Source of the DNA: Sergeia podlipaevii
Taxonomy: Eukaryota; Euglenozoa; Kinetoplastea; Trypanosomatida; Trypanosomatidae
Direction: 5' to 3'
DNA: 41,509 bases
Assembly: GCA_030849805.1 (NCBI GenBank)
Contig: JASANZ010002067.1
Coordinates: forward strand, 1-41,509
Below the pieces are notes generated by a model, which was not told the origin of the DNA, made no database searches, and was given only the letters and a program-made list of their open reading frames with translations. Shown here piece by piece: positions 29,432 to 38,290 of this stretch. The position numbers and the translations under genes were made by a program. Within the stretch, counting starts at the first letter, position 1. The number at the start of each line of letters is the position of its first letter.

Positions 29432-31402
29432 ATGCGTATTTCACTTCGTCTACTGAGGCAAACGCAGCATCCACCCAGGCGCGTCTACCCACTAGAGCAC
29501 AACCCCTTGACCCGCTGGTCGCACAAGCTACCACGGTGGAGCACGGTGGGCACACTGCTCTCACAATGTGCTGTGGGCCTTGAAGGGTGCGGCAGCGCCT
29601 TCAACGCGACAAATTCTATTCGTACGTGCATGTTCTTTGGAACGGGAGTACCACCGTGCTTTATGTCTGTGGCTTCTTGGGATGCCATTGAGAATGTGCA
29701 GTTGCGGCCACCACATCAGCGACGCCAGGAGAAAGAGAAGGAAGAGGACTCACGTGGTGCTGCCTCCAGCAGTGATGGAGGCAAGCAAAGAAGTGGGATG
29801 GACGATTGTGCCCTGTTTGGTCAAGATGCGTTTGTGCATGGACCCATGGCGCTCACCTCCCCCATTGTGGCTCTTGAGAACTTTACGTCGCGTGCGGAGA
29901 GCATTTTTCACTGTCGCTTCCCAGCCAACTCACGCCTTGTGGTGGGACACGAAAATCTTGGAGTTAGTAGGCAGTTTTTGGATGGCACTAGCAGCATTGA
30001 CTCTTGTATGGATAGCGGAACTGCCAACACCACTAGCAGCAATCACGGCAGTGGCGCGGACTCCCTGTGTGCAGAGGCGGTGCTCTACATCCCACAGTAC
30101 GGCACCATCAGCTCACTCAACGTGGTCACTTCACTCGGCATCGCCCTCTTCTACGCCTACATGGACCATCACTACCCCAACTCTCGTCAAATTGTTCCAT
30201 CTCGTCTTTCCAAAGGCTTAGCAGAGGCCTCGCAAAGGCGCACTTCACATACTGAGGATTCACTTTACTCTACCGAGGCAGACGACGAGGCTACACAGCA
30301 CGCACGCAAGCTTCTCGAAGATTATCAGCGACAATTCGAAAAGGCTATTCCTGCACCACTAGAAGGCGAGGGGATTGTGCTGGACAAGGTGAAGGGCGAT
30401 CCGCATGCCAACCCAACCCCGCGTGTGGATCCCAGACCGGTTCATCCTCTCTACTACAAGAAGGACTACAATGCCATTCTTGCTGCACACGATGCGTTCC
30501 GACGGGCACTGCTCGACTATAGCGCAGGATCGGCAACAACAACAACAACAGCAGCAGCAGCAAACACACCAGCAGCAGCACACCCAAGTCGCTTCGGTCT
30601 ATCGGTGCTCTATGAGAACGAATTTGACCAACGCAATTTTGGTGGCCTTGTACGCAACGCCAACGCCTTCCTTGTTGACCGTGTTTGCTATGTCGGCCGA
30701 AGGAAGCTTAACGTGGTTGGCGCAGTCGGCTCCTATCACTATACACCGCCCGAGTACCTGGGGGAAATGGAAATCTACGACAGCCTTGATACGGATGCCG
30801 CTAACGGTGAGCTTTCCGGGATGGAAAGCGCTACATTAGAGGTAAACACGGCGGACAGTAGCAGCGTCTCTGTTCAAGCCTGGTCACAGCAGCTACGTAG
30901 CAAAGCAGAAGCAGCCTGTGGTGGGCCACTACGTTTCTGGTTTCTAGACTGTGGTCACGGCTCTCTTTATAGCAGTACTAGAGCTCTGGAAGAAGCCTGC
31001 AGGACGGAGACATCACACGCAGCAAATTGTAGCAGTCATTCTCCTACAGTCTCAGCAAGTCTGTTGGTTGCAAAACGCTTATCAGCGAGCTCTCCCTCGT
31101 CTCTGCGCTGGTATAAGGTACGCTCTGCAGATCCCACTTTCTGTTTAAGTCTTTGTGATGCGGAGTGTGTCCTACGTGAAGCTACTGACGGAGATGCGAT
31201 AATGCTTGTGGTGCCGCAGGAGGGGAAGCTGCCCCACTATGGCCTTCTCCACTTGTGCGAGCGAATAATCTCTGTACTGCCATCTGACATGATGCAACAG
31301 CAGCACGCGCGTGGGGTTCGCGGCCTACCGTCTCAAGTGGCAAGCGGCATCGCTCTTCAGCGCCTTTCAGCTGTATTGCATCCGCGCATCAAATACTTTT
31401 GA
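29432..31402 (+). CDS. Protein with two SPOUT (SpoU/TrmH-type) RNA methyltransferase domains, probably mitochondrial
   Basis: 656 aa. The first 45 residues are basic and lack acidic residues apart from one Glu (MRISLRLLRQTQHPPRRVYP), fitting a mitochondrial presequence. Two SpoU-like domains follow. Domain 1 has a motif-1-like NATNSIRTCMFFGTG (58-72), motif 2 RLVVGHENLGVSRQFLD (168-184) and a very clear motif 3 YIPQYGTISSLNVVTSLGIA (219-238). Domain 2 has a clear motif 1 DQRNFGGLVRNANAF (399-413) followed by VDRVCYVGRR, then degenerate motif 2 IMLVVPQEGKLP (590-601) and motif 3 LPSQVASGIALQRL (632-645). SpoU enzymes 2'-O-methylate rRNA or tRNA through a trefoil-knot AdoMet site and work as dimers. 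Here both halves sit in one chain joined by a Thr/Ala linker (369-383). An rRNA modification or mitoribosome-assembly role is inferred. Activity is uncertain given the degenerate motifs. Confidence 0.75.
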   Translation: MRISLRLLRQTQHPPRRVYPLEHNPLTRWSHKLPRWSTVGTLLSQCAVGLEGCGSAFNATNSIRTCMFFGTGVPPCFMSVASWDAIENVQLRPPHQRRQEKEKEEDSRGAASSSDGGKQRSGMDDCALFGQDAFVHGPMALTSPIVALENFTSRAESIFHCRFPANSRLVVGHENLGVSRQFLDGTSSIDSCMDSGTANTTSSNHGSGADSLCAEAVLYIPQYGTISSLNVVTSLGIALFYAYMDHHYPNSRQIVPSRLSKGLAEASQRRTSHTEDSLYSTEADDEATQHARKLLEDYQRQFEKAIPAPLEGEGIVLDKVKGDPHANPTPRVDPRPVHPLYYKKDYNAILAAHDAFRRALLDYSAGSATTTTTAAAANTPAAAHPSRFGLSVLYENEFDQRNFGGLVRNANAFLVDRVCYVGRRKLNVVGAVGSYHYTPPEYLGEMEIYDSLDTDAANGELSGMESATLEVNTADSSSVSVQAWSQQLRSKAEAACGGPLRFWFLDCGHGSLYSSTRALEEACRTETSHAANCSSHSPTVSASLLVAKRLSASSPSSLRWYKVRSADPTFCLSLCDAECVLREATDGDAIMLVVPQEGKLPHYGLLHLCERIISVLPSDMMQQQHARGVRGLPSQVASGIALQRLSAVLHPRIKYF

Positions 31403-31810
31403 GCGACTTCTCGCGCAACGCAAGATTGCATGGGAGCCTTCATCACAGAAATTGTTTTTTTCCTTCTTACCATTATTAAAGACAAAGTGAAAAAAAAATT
31501 CCTTTAGCTTTCTCTTATTGTTTTCTCTTCTCTCTTTGAACATTTACTGGCATGCCTGATGGCAAACAGCGTCAACCTTTTCGCCCTCTACTTTATATGT
31601 TGATCCTTTTCTTTAATCTGAAAGCATTTTGAACCGGAAACAACGCGAAGCCATCTTTTCTTGTTGAAGCCGCAGTGTATTGTTTTTTTCTCGCGGCTAT
31701 AGTACGGTACTTTTTTCGTCAAGTCAACAACGAGAAAACTTGGCTAGTGTACGCCCACTTTTTTTTTTTGAGAACGTACTGGTCGCAAAACATTAACGAC
31801 CGATATTCAC
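31403..31810. other. Intergenic region
   Basis: Short AT-rich spacer with T runs and the acceptor of the next gene. Nothing else is recognised. Confidence 0.6.
31759..31772 (+). promoter_or_regulatory. Putative spliced-leader acceptor for the 916-aa gene
   Basis: A T12 run, then G, and AG at 31771-31772. The 38-nt leader lacks ATG before 31811. Confidence 0.6.
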
Positions 31811-34561
31811 ATGGCCTTCTTGAGTAGCATTGATCGCGAGAAGGTACTTTTAGTGCTCGCTGCTACTGGATTTGTTTCTGCTTTACTAGTACTGCAGCGT
31901 CTTACCACACCAGGTGCTGGCCGTCAACCACACTCCGGGCGGGGTACGGGGTTGCCCGCTGTTGCCGCTGCAGGAGCACGCGCGCCGACAGTACCTACTG
32001 GACGCTATGGCGCGCGCAGTGCAAGCAGCAAATCTCGTGAGCCAAGTGGTACCCGTAGCATTCGGAAAGACAGCAGCGGAAAAGTCATCTCCCGCAGCGC
32101 TAGCGTAGCCAACGATGCCAAGCAGCGTTCTCAGCAGCAGCAGCAGCAACAACAGCTTTCACCTTCACCGCATTCTCCATCGCCTCATCGCACACACATC
32201 TCTGGTCATGGTGCTGCAGATCGTCACAGCAGCGGAGGTACCTCGAAACACCACCACAGTAGGTCCACATCACCCCGTCAGGGCCAGCAGCAGCAGCAGC
32301 AACCACTTACGGTTCAACTACTGCACAAGCATCACGCGCGAGAAGGGACAGTGAACCCAGTGCTGCACCTCGCTAGTAGTCTAGATGGCCCAATATCAGC
32401 AGAAGACTGCCTGCGTGGCGGCTCGACCACTGCGACAGTAGGGAGTGTCACAGGACCTCCCACTTGGCCATTATCCACTCATCATCTTCCCTCTTCTGGT
32501 GATGCAGCAGCAACAGCGCCTCCTGCTTCTGGTGCGGCCAGCAACGCTGTGGGTTCTGCAAACACCGTGCCAGTTGAGGTGCCAGCTATTCCATCGCTAG
32601 GCGAAGTGGCCGCAACGGCACAGCACAGCTACGAGCGACATCATCAACACCCACAGTCCTCTTCCAAGGGGCCACATCATGTGACTGGCAACAGTGACGA
32701 TGCAGCTGTTGTTGCATCAGCCGCAGAACAGCAGCAGCAACAGATGGATGAACTGAACTATGGGCCTCCTACCGATGGGCCTCGCTCTCCAAAACCAGGC
32801 CCCAATACAGCCCGACCAGTCCCTTCTCCGCATTCTCGTAAGCGCGCTCACCGGCGGCGGGTGGTAGACATGGCAGTGCAAACGGAAATCGCGTGTGAGG
32901 TGCAGAGGGGTGTCTTCATGGAGCGAGCAACCCAAACAGCCGTGGTCGTGGCATCTCCCATGCCTCCGGGCACTCCACGGACGGATGTGCACTCCGGTAG
33001 CGTTAGTCCCATCATGGTCGTAGATGGGGACCTATCGTGCTCTCCAATTCTCTTTGAAGGACTAGACCCTGTCGGCTCTCCTCTGCAGGATGCGTTTGCC
33101 ACCGTTAGCGCTAGGCCCGCAAAGAGCAGCGCATATGTCGCTGTGATGCCTCGCTTCTTACTTGCCAAGGCAGAGGCGCAAGTTGCCGCGCTGGTCGCTG
33201 ATGCGATGGCTCATCCGGCAGATCCACACCACTGGGTAGATGTTCACTCGTACCTGCATCAAGTACCACCCACTGCTATGAATGCACTGGTGAAACGGGG
33301 CCGTTTTGCATCCTTGGTGGAGCAAGCAGCAGCCTTCTCCTCGGGCGATGATGTACACGCTCAGGGAGACTTGGCCACGCTGAGAGAGGAGGTAGCCGCG
33401 CTGCTTAGCGGCGAAGACTCTAAAAGCGTTCCACATCACTTTGTGTGTGTGGGAGCATCAGTGGTAATGCGAGAGGGTGCTCCAAGCCCACACAAGCCCC
33501 CAAAGACTGGGGCCTTCGCGCATTTGCTAGTGGACTCCAGTAGTGACAGCAGCGACAGTGAGAGCAACGACAGCAGCAGAAGTAGCAGCATTGAAGATGA
33601 TGACAGGGAGCCACATCACGGTGATGAATGCGGTGTTGTGGGTGAGAGGCAGGACTCCAGCTGGCAGCGCAGCAGTGCCCGCTCTGCGGCGGACAAGTTG
33701 GCAAAGCTAGTGCAGCGTCACGTTGCCACGCTCAAGCACGTCGCCTCTATGCAGTTTCCTGAGGACGATGGTTTGGTGACTTGCGACATGCTTTGCTCTC
33801 AGCAGCCACCATCTCTCTTACAAGCGGAAGAACCGCCTGACTCCACAGTACCAGTAGATACTTCTTCCCCTCATCAACTCACTGAAGATGAAGCCGTACG
33901 CACGCTCCTACATAGTCTTGTAGAGTTAAAGACGTCACCGACCTTCTTGGCCATGCGTCGTGCACCCGATTGCGCCGTGTTTGCGTGTGACTTTATAGAG
34001 CTCGCCACGACAGCGAAGCATCTGCTTAGCCTGAGCGGCAGTCTTGCTGTTCCAGGGGGTGGTCATTTCTCGGATGATGTCCTCACAGTGTCTACACACA
34101 AATCTATCCCAACCCCGCACATGGCCATTGAGCACCTTGACACTCTCAACCAACTGTCTTTCAGCATCGATACTAGCAGTGGACGAAGCAAAGAAGCCTC
34201 TCCACAACGATCTCCCATGTTGAGTGGGACGAGGCGTCTTCAGTCCACGTACCCAGTGCGTCCTCATCACTTCTCCCGTAACAGTCCGAGTGGAAAGAGT
34301 GGAACTACTGCTGCTGCCACCTCTGCCATTACCAAGGGAAGCGCAAATCCGGTGTCTACCCCGCCTCATACAAGCCCAACGAGATCGCCGCTGAGTCGGA
34401 AGTCATCAAAGCCTTCCACTATAGCGGGGCAGCCACGTTCGGGGCGAGCTGCGGAAGGCAACGTATTCGAGAGGCTCTATACGCCGCCCAAGGGAACAGT
34501 GGTCTCTCCAAGGAGCTCTCCACAACAGAGCGGCAATGGCGCGCTCGCCACATTCATCTAA
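31811..34561 (+). CDS. Membrane-anchored low-complexity protein of unknown function (916 aa)
   Basis: No family recognised. A single hydrophobic helix at about residues 12-30 (VLLVLAATGFVSALLVLQRL) lies right at the N-terminus and is preceded by charged residues. That looks like a signal anchor or tail-out membrane anchor rather than a cleaved signal. About 35-370 is disordered, rich in Ser, His, Pro and Gln with CAG-coded Gln runs and SPSPHSPSPHR-like motifs. Two probably folded islands follow. One is at about 440-540 (RFLLAKAEAQVAALVADAMA, then HWVDVHSYLHQVPPTAMNAL). The other is at about 695-745 (EAVRTLLHSLVELKTSPTFL, then ACDFIELATTAKHLLSLSG). Between them is a Ser/Asp tract (DSSSDSSDSESNDSSRSSS, about 577-595), a likely CK2 substrate. 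The C-terminal 150 residues are Ser/Pro/Thr-rich with many SP/TP sites. It may be a membrane-tethered scaffold, but this is inference. Confidence 0.8.
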   Translation: MAFLSSIDREKVLLVLAATGFVSALLVLQRLTTPGAGRQPHSGRGTGLPAVAAAGARAPTVPTGRYGARSASSKSREPSGTRSIRKDSSGKVISRSASVANDAKQRSQQQQQQQQLSPSPHSPSPHRTHISGHGAADRHSSGGTSKHHHSRSTSPRQGQQQQQQPLTVQLLHKHHAREGTVNPVLHLASSLDGPISAEDCLRGGSTTATVGSVTGPPTWPLSTHHLPSSGDAAATAPPASGAASNAVGSANTVPVEVPAIPSLGEVAATAQHSYERHHQHPQSSSKGPHHVTGNSDDAAVVASAAEQQQQQMDELNYGPPTDGPRSPKPGPNTARPVPSPHSRKRAHRRRVVDMAVQTEIACEVQRGVFMERATQTAVVVASPMPPGTPRTDVHSGSVSPIMVVDGDLSCSPILFEGLDPVGSPLQDAFATVSARPAKSSAYVAVMPRFLLAKAEAQVAALVADAMAHPADPHHWVDVHSYLHQVPPTAMNALVKRGRFASLVEQAAAFSSGDDVHAQGDLATLREEVAALLSGEDSKSVPHHFVCVGASVVMREGAPSPHKPPKTGAFAHLLVDSSSDSSDSESNDSSRSSSIEDDDREPHHGDECGVVGERQDSSWQRSSARSAADKLAKLVQRHVATLKHVASMQFPEDDGLVTCDMLCSQQPPSLLQAEEPPDSTVPVDTSSPHQLTEDEAVRTLLHSLVELKTSPTFLAMRRAPDCAVFACDFIELATTAKHLLSLSGSLAVPGGGHFSDDVLTVSTHKSIPTPHMAIEHLDTLNQLSFSIDTSSGRSKEASPQRSPMLSGTRRLQSTYPVRPHHFSRNSPSGKSGTTAAATSAITKGSANPVSTPPHTSPTRSPLSRKSSKPSTIAGQPRSGRAAEGNVFERLYTPPKGTVVSPRSSPQQSGNGALATFI

Positions 34562-35172
34562 GCATGTACTTTGTGGATGGACTGTGAAGGGTGTGGGGAA
34601 GCTGTGTATGAAGTTGAGTGTTTGTTTCCTTGTTTTTTTGTTTTCTTGGTAGATAACGCGCTTGCTAGCGTTATTCTTTTTCTTCCACTGGAAGCGGTAT
34701 GATTGAGATATTTTCATCTATCTTCTTTTTTGTATTTTTTCCCGAGAGAAGAAGCATAGAAGGAAAAATATAAGTTGATAACTATAGATTATTTTCGAGC
34801 TTTGTGAGGTCTGTGAGGACTACTATGAAAGAAAATGAAGCGTGAACAGTTTTTTTTTATAATTGTTATCTTCTGTTCTTCTTTCTCAGGCGACGTTGCA
34901 TGCCTGTTTGCTTGTGTAAAGGCTCATTCATAGAACGGCGTACTATATTTAACAGCGCGATTGCCTTTGTTGATATGTATTTTTATTATTATTGTTTTTT
35001 TGCATCACACAATATTTTTATACTTTTTTTTTTTGGTANGTATAGCAGCGTCTTTTCTTCACATTCGTGGTTCCTTCTCCAACACAAGTTTGCAATGCTT
35101 TCCTTTTTTTTTTCTTCTTCCCTTTTTCCCTCTCTCTTCTGGTAGTATAGTAATTTATTAGGTATCTGTAAA

Positions 35173-35193
35173 ATATATATATATATATATATA
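35173..35193 (+). repeat. AT dinucleotide microsatellite
   Basis: Uninterrupted alternating A/T for 21 nt in the spacer upstream of the PP2C gene. Confidence 0.85.
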
Positions 35194-35774
35194 CACACGT
35201 ACAATATATACATATATTGTTATCTTTATATTTGCCCCTTGCTTGTGTAGCTGCACGGTACTTGGCACTATCCCTCCTTCGGTTAGTATTCTTGCCAGTT
35301 TCTTTTTATTTTATTTTGCGCAGATTTCTTTAACGTGCTCATCTACACGCTATTGCGTTACTGTTCTCGTTTGGGGGAATTATTTTCTCTCATCTTTTTT
35401 TTTTTTTTTGGATTACTCTCATATTTTTTTTTTTTGAAGAGCTTAACCGTACTGAGAGCGAAGGACAAGAGTCAAGTACACTTTTACATTGTCAGTTCTA
35501 GAGAGGGCATAGACGTTTATTTTTTTTTTACTGGATAGTTTATAGATATACACAATTATTTTTCCTTTTTTGGCGATTTTTTATTCCCTTCTAGGATATT
35601 GCGTATATATTGTTGTGAGTAGGAAAAATATAGGAAGAAAACAGGCGTGAAGCTGTAGCAGTAGTGTGTGTGATTATATTGCAGTTTATCACTTCTTCAT
35701 ATTCTCTTTATATATCCACTGGCACTTGATTAGGTGAAGTTGTCCGTTGTGTGGGGTGACATTTCTTTTTGTTT

Positions 35775-35811
35775 TGCTTTTGCTTCTTCTTCTTTTTTTT
35801 TTGTTTTACAG
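35775..35811 (+). promoter_or_regulatory. Putative spliced-leader acceptor for the PP2C gene
   Basis: Textbook tract of T/C ending TTTTACAG, with the AG at 35810-35811. The 77-nt leader has no ATG before 35889. AGs at 35885-35888 follow a T8 run but would leave almost no leader. Confidence 0.7.
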
Positions 35812-35888
35812 ATTCACTTTGAGAGTACCGTTTATATCCAAAGGCGTTTCAGCGGGAGGGGAGGGGGGAATAATTTTTTTTCTAAGAG

Positions 35889-37481
35889 ATGGTTAGAGGT
35901 CCTGCAAAGCGAAGCCCAGGCTTTGCGGCTAATGGAAAGGAGGGCGGCGCTAGGGCTCCAATGCCCGCACAACGAGGAGGAGCTATCTATACAGGGCAGC
36001 GCCGTAGATCGCTTTCACCAGCGGCACTACGCTTTTTTATGCTGCTTTTTGTTAACATTTGTGTCACAATATATATGTGGCGACAGCATGGGTGGATTCA
36101 TGCGCTCGCGATGCACATGTTCCTTTGGATAAGCGGGATGCACGTCAGTATTGAGAGTGTACTCAAGTGGTTTGTGCGGAAGACGAACCCGTCTGCGTAC
36201 TCTGAAGCGCTTCGTCGTGCAGATCTTATGGTGAAGCCCATTACGGAGAAGGTGACGGAGGTTGGCGAAAACGAGTCTTTGAGGTTCGGTTGCAGCTCCA
36301 TGCAAGGATGGCGTCGCACCATGGAGGACGCCCATACGACCCTCCTGCGCGACGACGGCGGTTTCTTCGGGATCTACGATGGACACGGCGGGTCCGCGAC
36401 GTCGGCCTTCTGTGGGCAGAACATGTTTTCCTTTGTGTCCAACACTCGCGCGTTTGCAGATGGGAACATCCACAAGGCTTTGTACGATGGCTTCATTCAG
36501 ATTGATAAGCATCTCTTCACAAGTCAGCCTCGCATTCGCAGTGGTTGCACCGCCGTGGTGCTGTACGTCAGAGACAACGAACTATTTTGTGCCAACGCAG
36601 GAGATAGCCGTTGCGTCTTGTGCCGTGACGGCGAGGCTGTGCCTCTGAGCGTGGATCACAAGCCATTCCTTGTAAGCGAACAGAATCGCATTGAGCGTGC
36701 AGGTGGCTATGTGATCAACCGTAGGGTGAATGGATCTCTTGCGCTGAGTCGAGCCATAGGTGACTTCTTATTCAAGAGCAACTCACAAGTTCCATGGGAC
36801 ATGCAAGCCGTCACGAGCGCTCCTGAGGTGCGCACTGCCCGCTTGAACCGTGACAAGGATGAGTTCGCGGTGCTTGCGTGCGATGGTATCTGGGACGTGA
36901 TGACGAACGAGCAGGTGATTGAGTTCGTTCGCCCACGTCTACAGCAGCGCGTCGATGTTGGTGTCATTGCAGAACAGCTCATGGATCGCTGCCTCTCGCC
37001 GCAGCCGCTTGACCTGGGGTGCGATAATATGTCCGTCATTATAGTGCAGTTTATGCGACTACCACAAGGTCGAGGGAAGACTGGCTCACCGGTCTCTATG
37101 GCGCAGTTTCTTCCGCGACCTTTTAGTGGTGGGGTGACACCACTCACGCCATCGATTAATATAGCGAGTCCGTTGATGGACTCAGATGCCCTGCATTCTC
37201 CAGCACCCCCCGCGATTGTCAAGGAGGAAAGCGCTGGCTCTAGTGGAGAAGAGAAGAGTGACGCACCAGATGTACAGCATCCGTCGGGAGGCACTGTTAG
37301 CAATGGAGCGGTCAAGGACGACGAGAGCAGTAGTGCGTCCTACCCTACCGTAGATGGTCACACATCAAGTACTGGTGGTGAAGCAGCATCGTCTCATAGT
37401 CCTCAGTCAGCGCCTCATCGCCACCATCTTAGCGAACTTGACAAACTCCGTAGTGCTGTAGCTAGCGGGTTGCATTCCTAG
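35889..37481 (+). CDS. Membrane-anchored PP2C-type (PPM) Ser/Thr protein phosphatase
   Basis: 530 aa. Catalytic core at about 130-388 with all PPM metal and phosphate motifs: WRRTMEDAH (141-149), GIYDGHGGSA (161-170), ANAGDSRCVL (235-244), VDHKPFLVSEQNRIERAGG (255-273), LALSRAIGDF (284-293), LACDGIWDVM (329-338) and GCDNMSVIIV (377-386). The acidic metal ligands are present, so the enzyme should be active and Mg/Mn-dependent. Ahead of the core lie a basic cytosolic-looking N-terminus (1-46) and two hydrophobic segments: 47-64 (LRFFMLLFVNICVTIYMW), the stronger, and 70-87 (IHALAMHMFLWISGMHVS). These suggest a hairpin or double-pass membrane anchor. The C-terminal 140 residues are Ser/Pro/Glu-rich and disordered. 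PP2Cs oppose kinases in stress and signalling pathways, and the substrate is unknown. The start is the first ATG after the acceptor. Confidence 0.92.
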   Translation: MVRGPAKRSPGFAANGKEGGARAPMPAQRGGAIYTGQRRRSLSPAALRFFMLLFVNICVTIYMWRQHGWIHALAMHMFLWISGMHVSIESVLKWFVRKTNPSAYSEALRRADLMVKPITEKVTEVGENESLRFGCSSMQGWRRTMEDAHTTLLRDDGGFFGIYDGHGGSATSAFCGQNMFSFVSNTRAFADGNIHKALYDGFIQIDKHLFTSQPRIRSGCTAVVLYVRDNELFCANAGDSRCVLCRDGEAVPLSVDHKPFLVSEQNRIERAGGYVINRRVNGSLALSRAIGDFLFKSNSQVPWDMQAVTSAPEVRTARLNRDKDEFAVLACDGIWDVMTNEQVIEFVRPRLQQRVDVGVIAEQLMDRCLSPQPLDLGCDNMSVIIVQFMRLPQGRGKTGSPVSMAQFLPRPFSGGVTPLTPSINIASPLMDSDALHSPAPPAIVKEESAGSSGEEKSDAPDVQHPSGGTVSNGAVKDDESSSASYPTVDGHTSSTGGEAASSHSPQSAPHRHHLSELDKLRSAVASGLHS

Positions 37482-37767
37482 TAGCAGCACGTGGAAAAAT
37501 AGCATATATATACGACAGGGGCATATAGGAGACAGTTGTATCTCAAGGAAGGCAATAAGCAATGACACCGGGAAATTAAAAGAAGAGGCGGAGGGGGGAG
37601 AGGATATATATTCAAAAATATCTCTTCTGTTTTTACTTTGGTGCTTCCTAATTTATTATCTGTGTAACTCTGCTGCTGCGAATGGGATCTTGAGAGCGAA
37701 CTAATATTTTGTCGAGGTAAATTGCCCACTTTCTCCTTGTTACTGTTAAAGATTGAAGAACAGAGAA

Positions 37768-37792
37768 GGGAAGTGTGGGGTGGGGGGTGGGG
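37768..37792 (+). other. Potential intramolecular G-quadruplex
   Basis: Four G tracts of 3, 4, 6 and 4, separated by 6, 1 and 1 nt, meet the canonical G3+N1-7 pattern. The motif lies ~290 nt after the PP2C stop, so it would be in that mRNA's 3' UTR if polyadenylation is downstream. Confidence 0.5.
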
Positions 37793-38132
37793 AGAAAAGT
37801 ACTTTTAAAAAAGGATGTGATCACAGATAAGGATGTTTTTTTTTTTTACTATTATGTTTGATGCAAGTGCCTAATACCTTTGCTTCATATCAAAAAAGTT
37901 TCTCATGTATTGTTATCAAATCTATTTTACGTTGCAATTAAAGAGAAACCCAGGATAAAATAATTGTTTAAATATATACACTTTTTCACTTGTGTATGCC
38001 ACATATATATCTATATATTGTTTTTGTTGCCTGTTTGCATGAACTCTTTTTTTTTTTCAAAATACACATATAGATGAATGTTGCGTGATAGTTGCGATTA
38101 TTAGAAATGATTTGTGTTTGTGTGTGACCTTA

Positions 38133-38152
38133 TTGTTGTTGTTGTTGTTGTT
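38133..38152 (+). repeat. TTG trinucleotide repeat
   Basis: About six to seven uninterrupted TTG units in the spacer between the PP2C gene and the PIQDD paralogs. Confidence 0.85.
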
Positions 38153-38290
38153 TTAACTGCTTGTTTGATGTATCGCCCCCCTGAGCCGCAAAAAAAAAAA
38201 TGGTGTGGGGTGGGGATAAAAAAAAAACAAATCGCACACGTTTTTTGTGTCTGCAACGTCGATACAAATATATACTGATATGTGTGTATA

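Larger units (their letters stand above)
34562..35888. other. Intergenic region with ambiguous base and TA microsatellite
   Basis: AT-rich spacer, 1.3 kb, with many T runs. It has an undetermined base N at 35039 next to a T run and an AT microsatellite at 35173-35193. Hydrophobic open frames crossing it are U-run artefacts. Confidence 0.6.
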
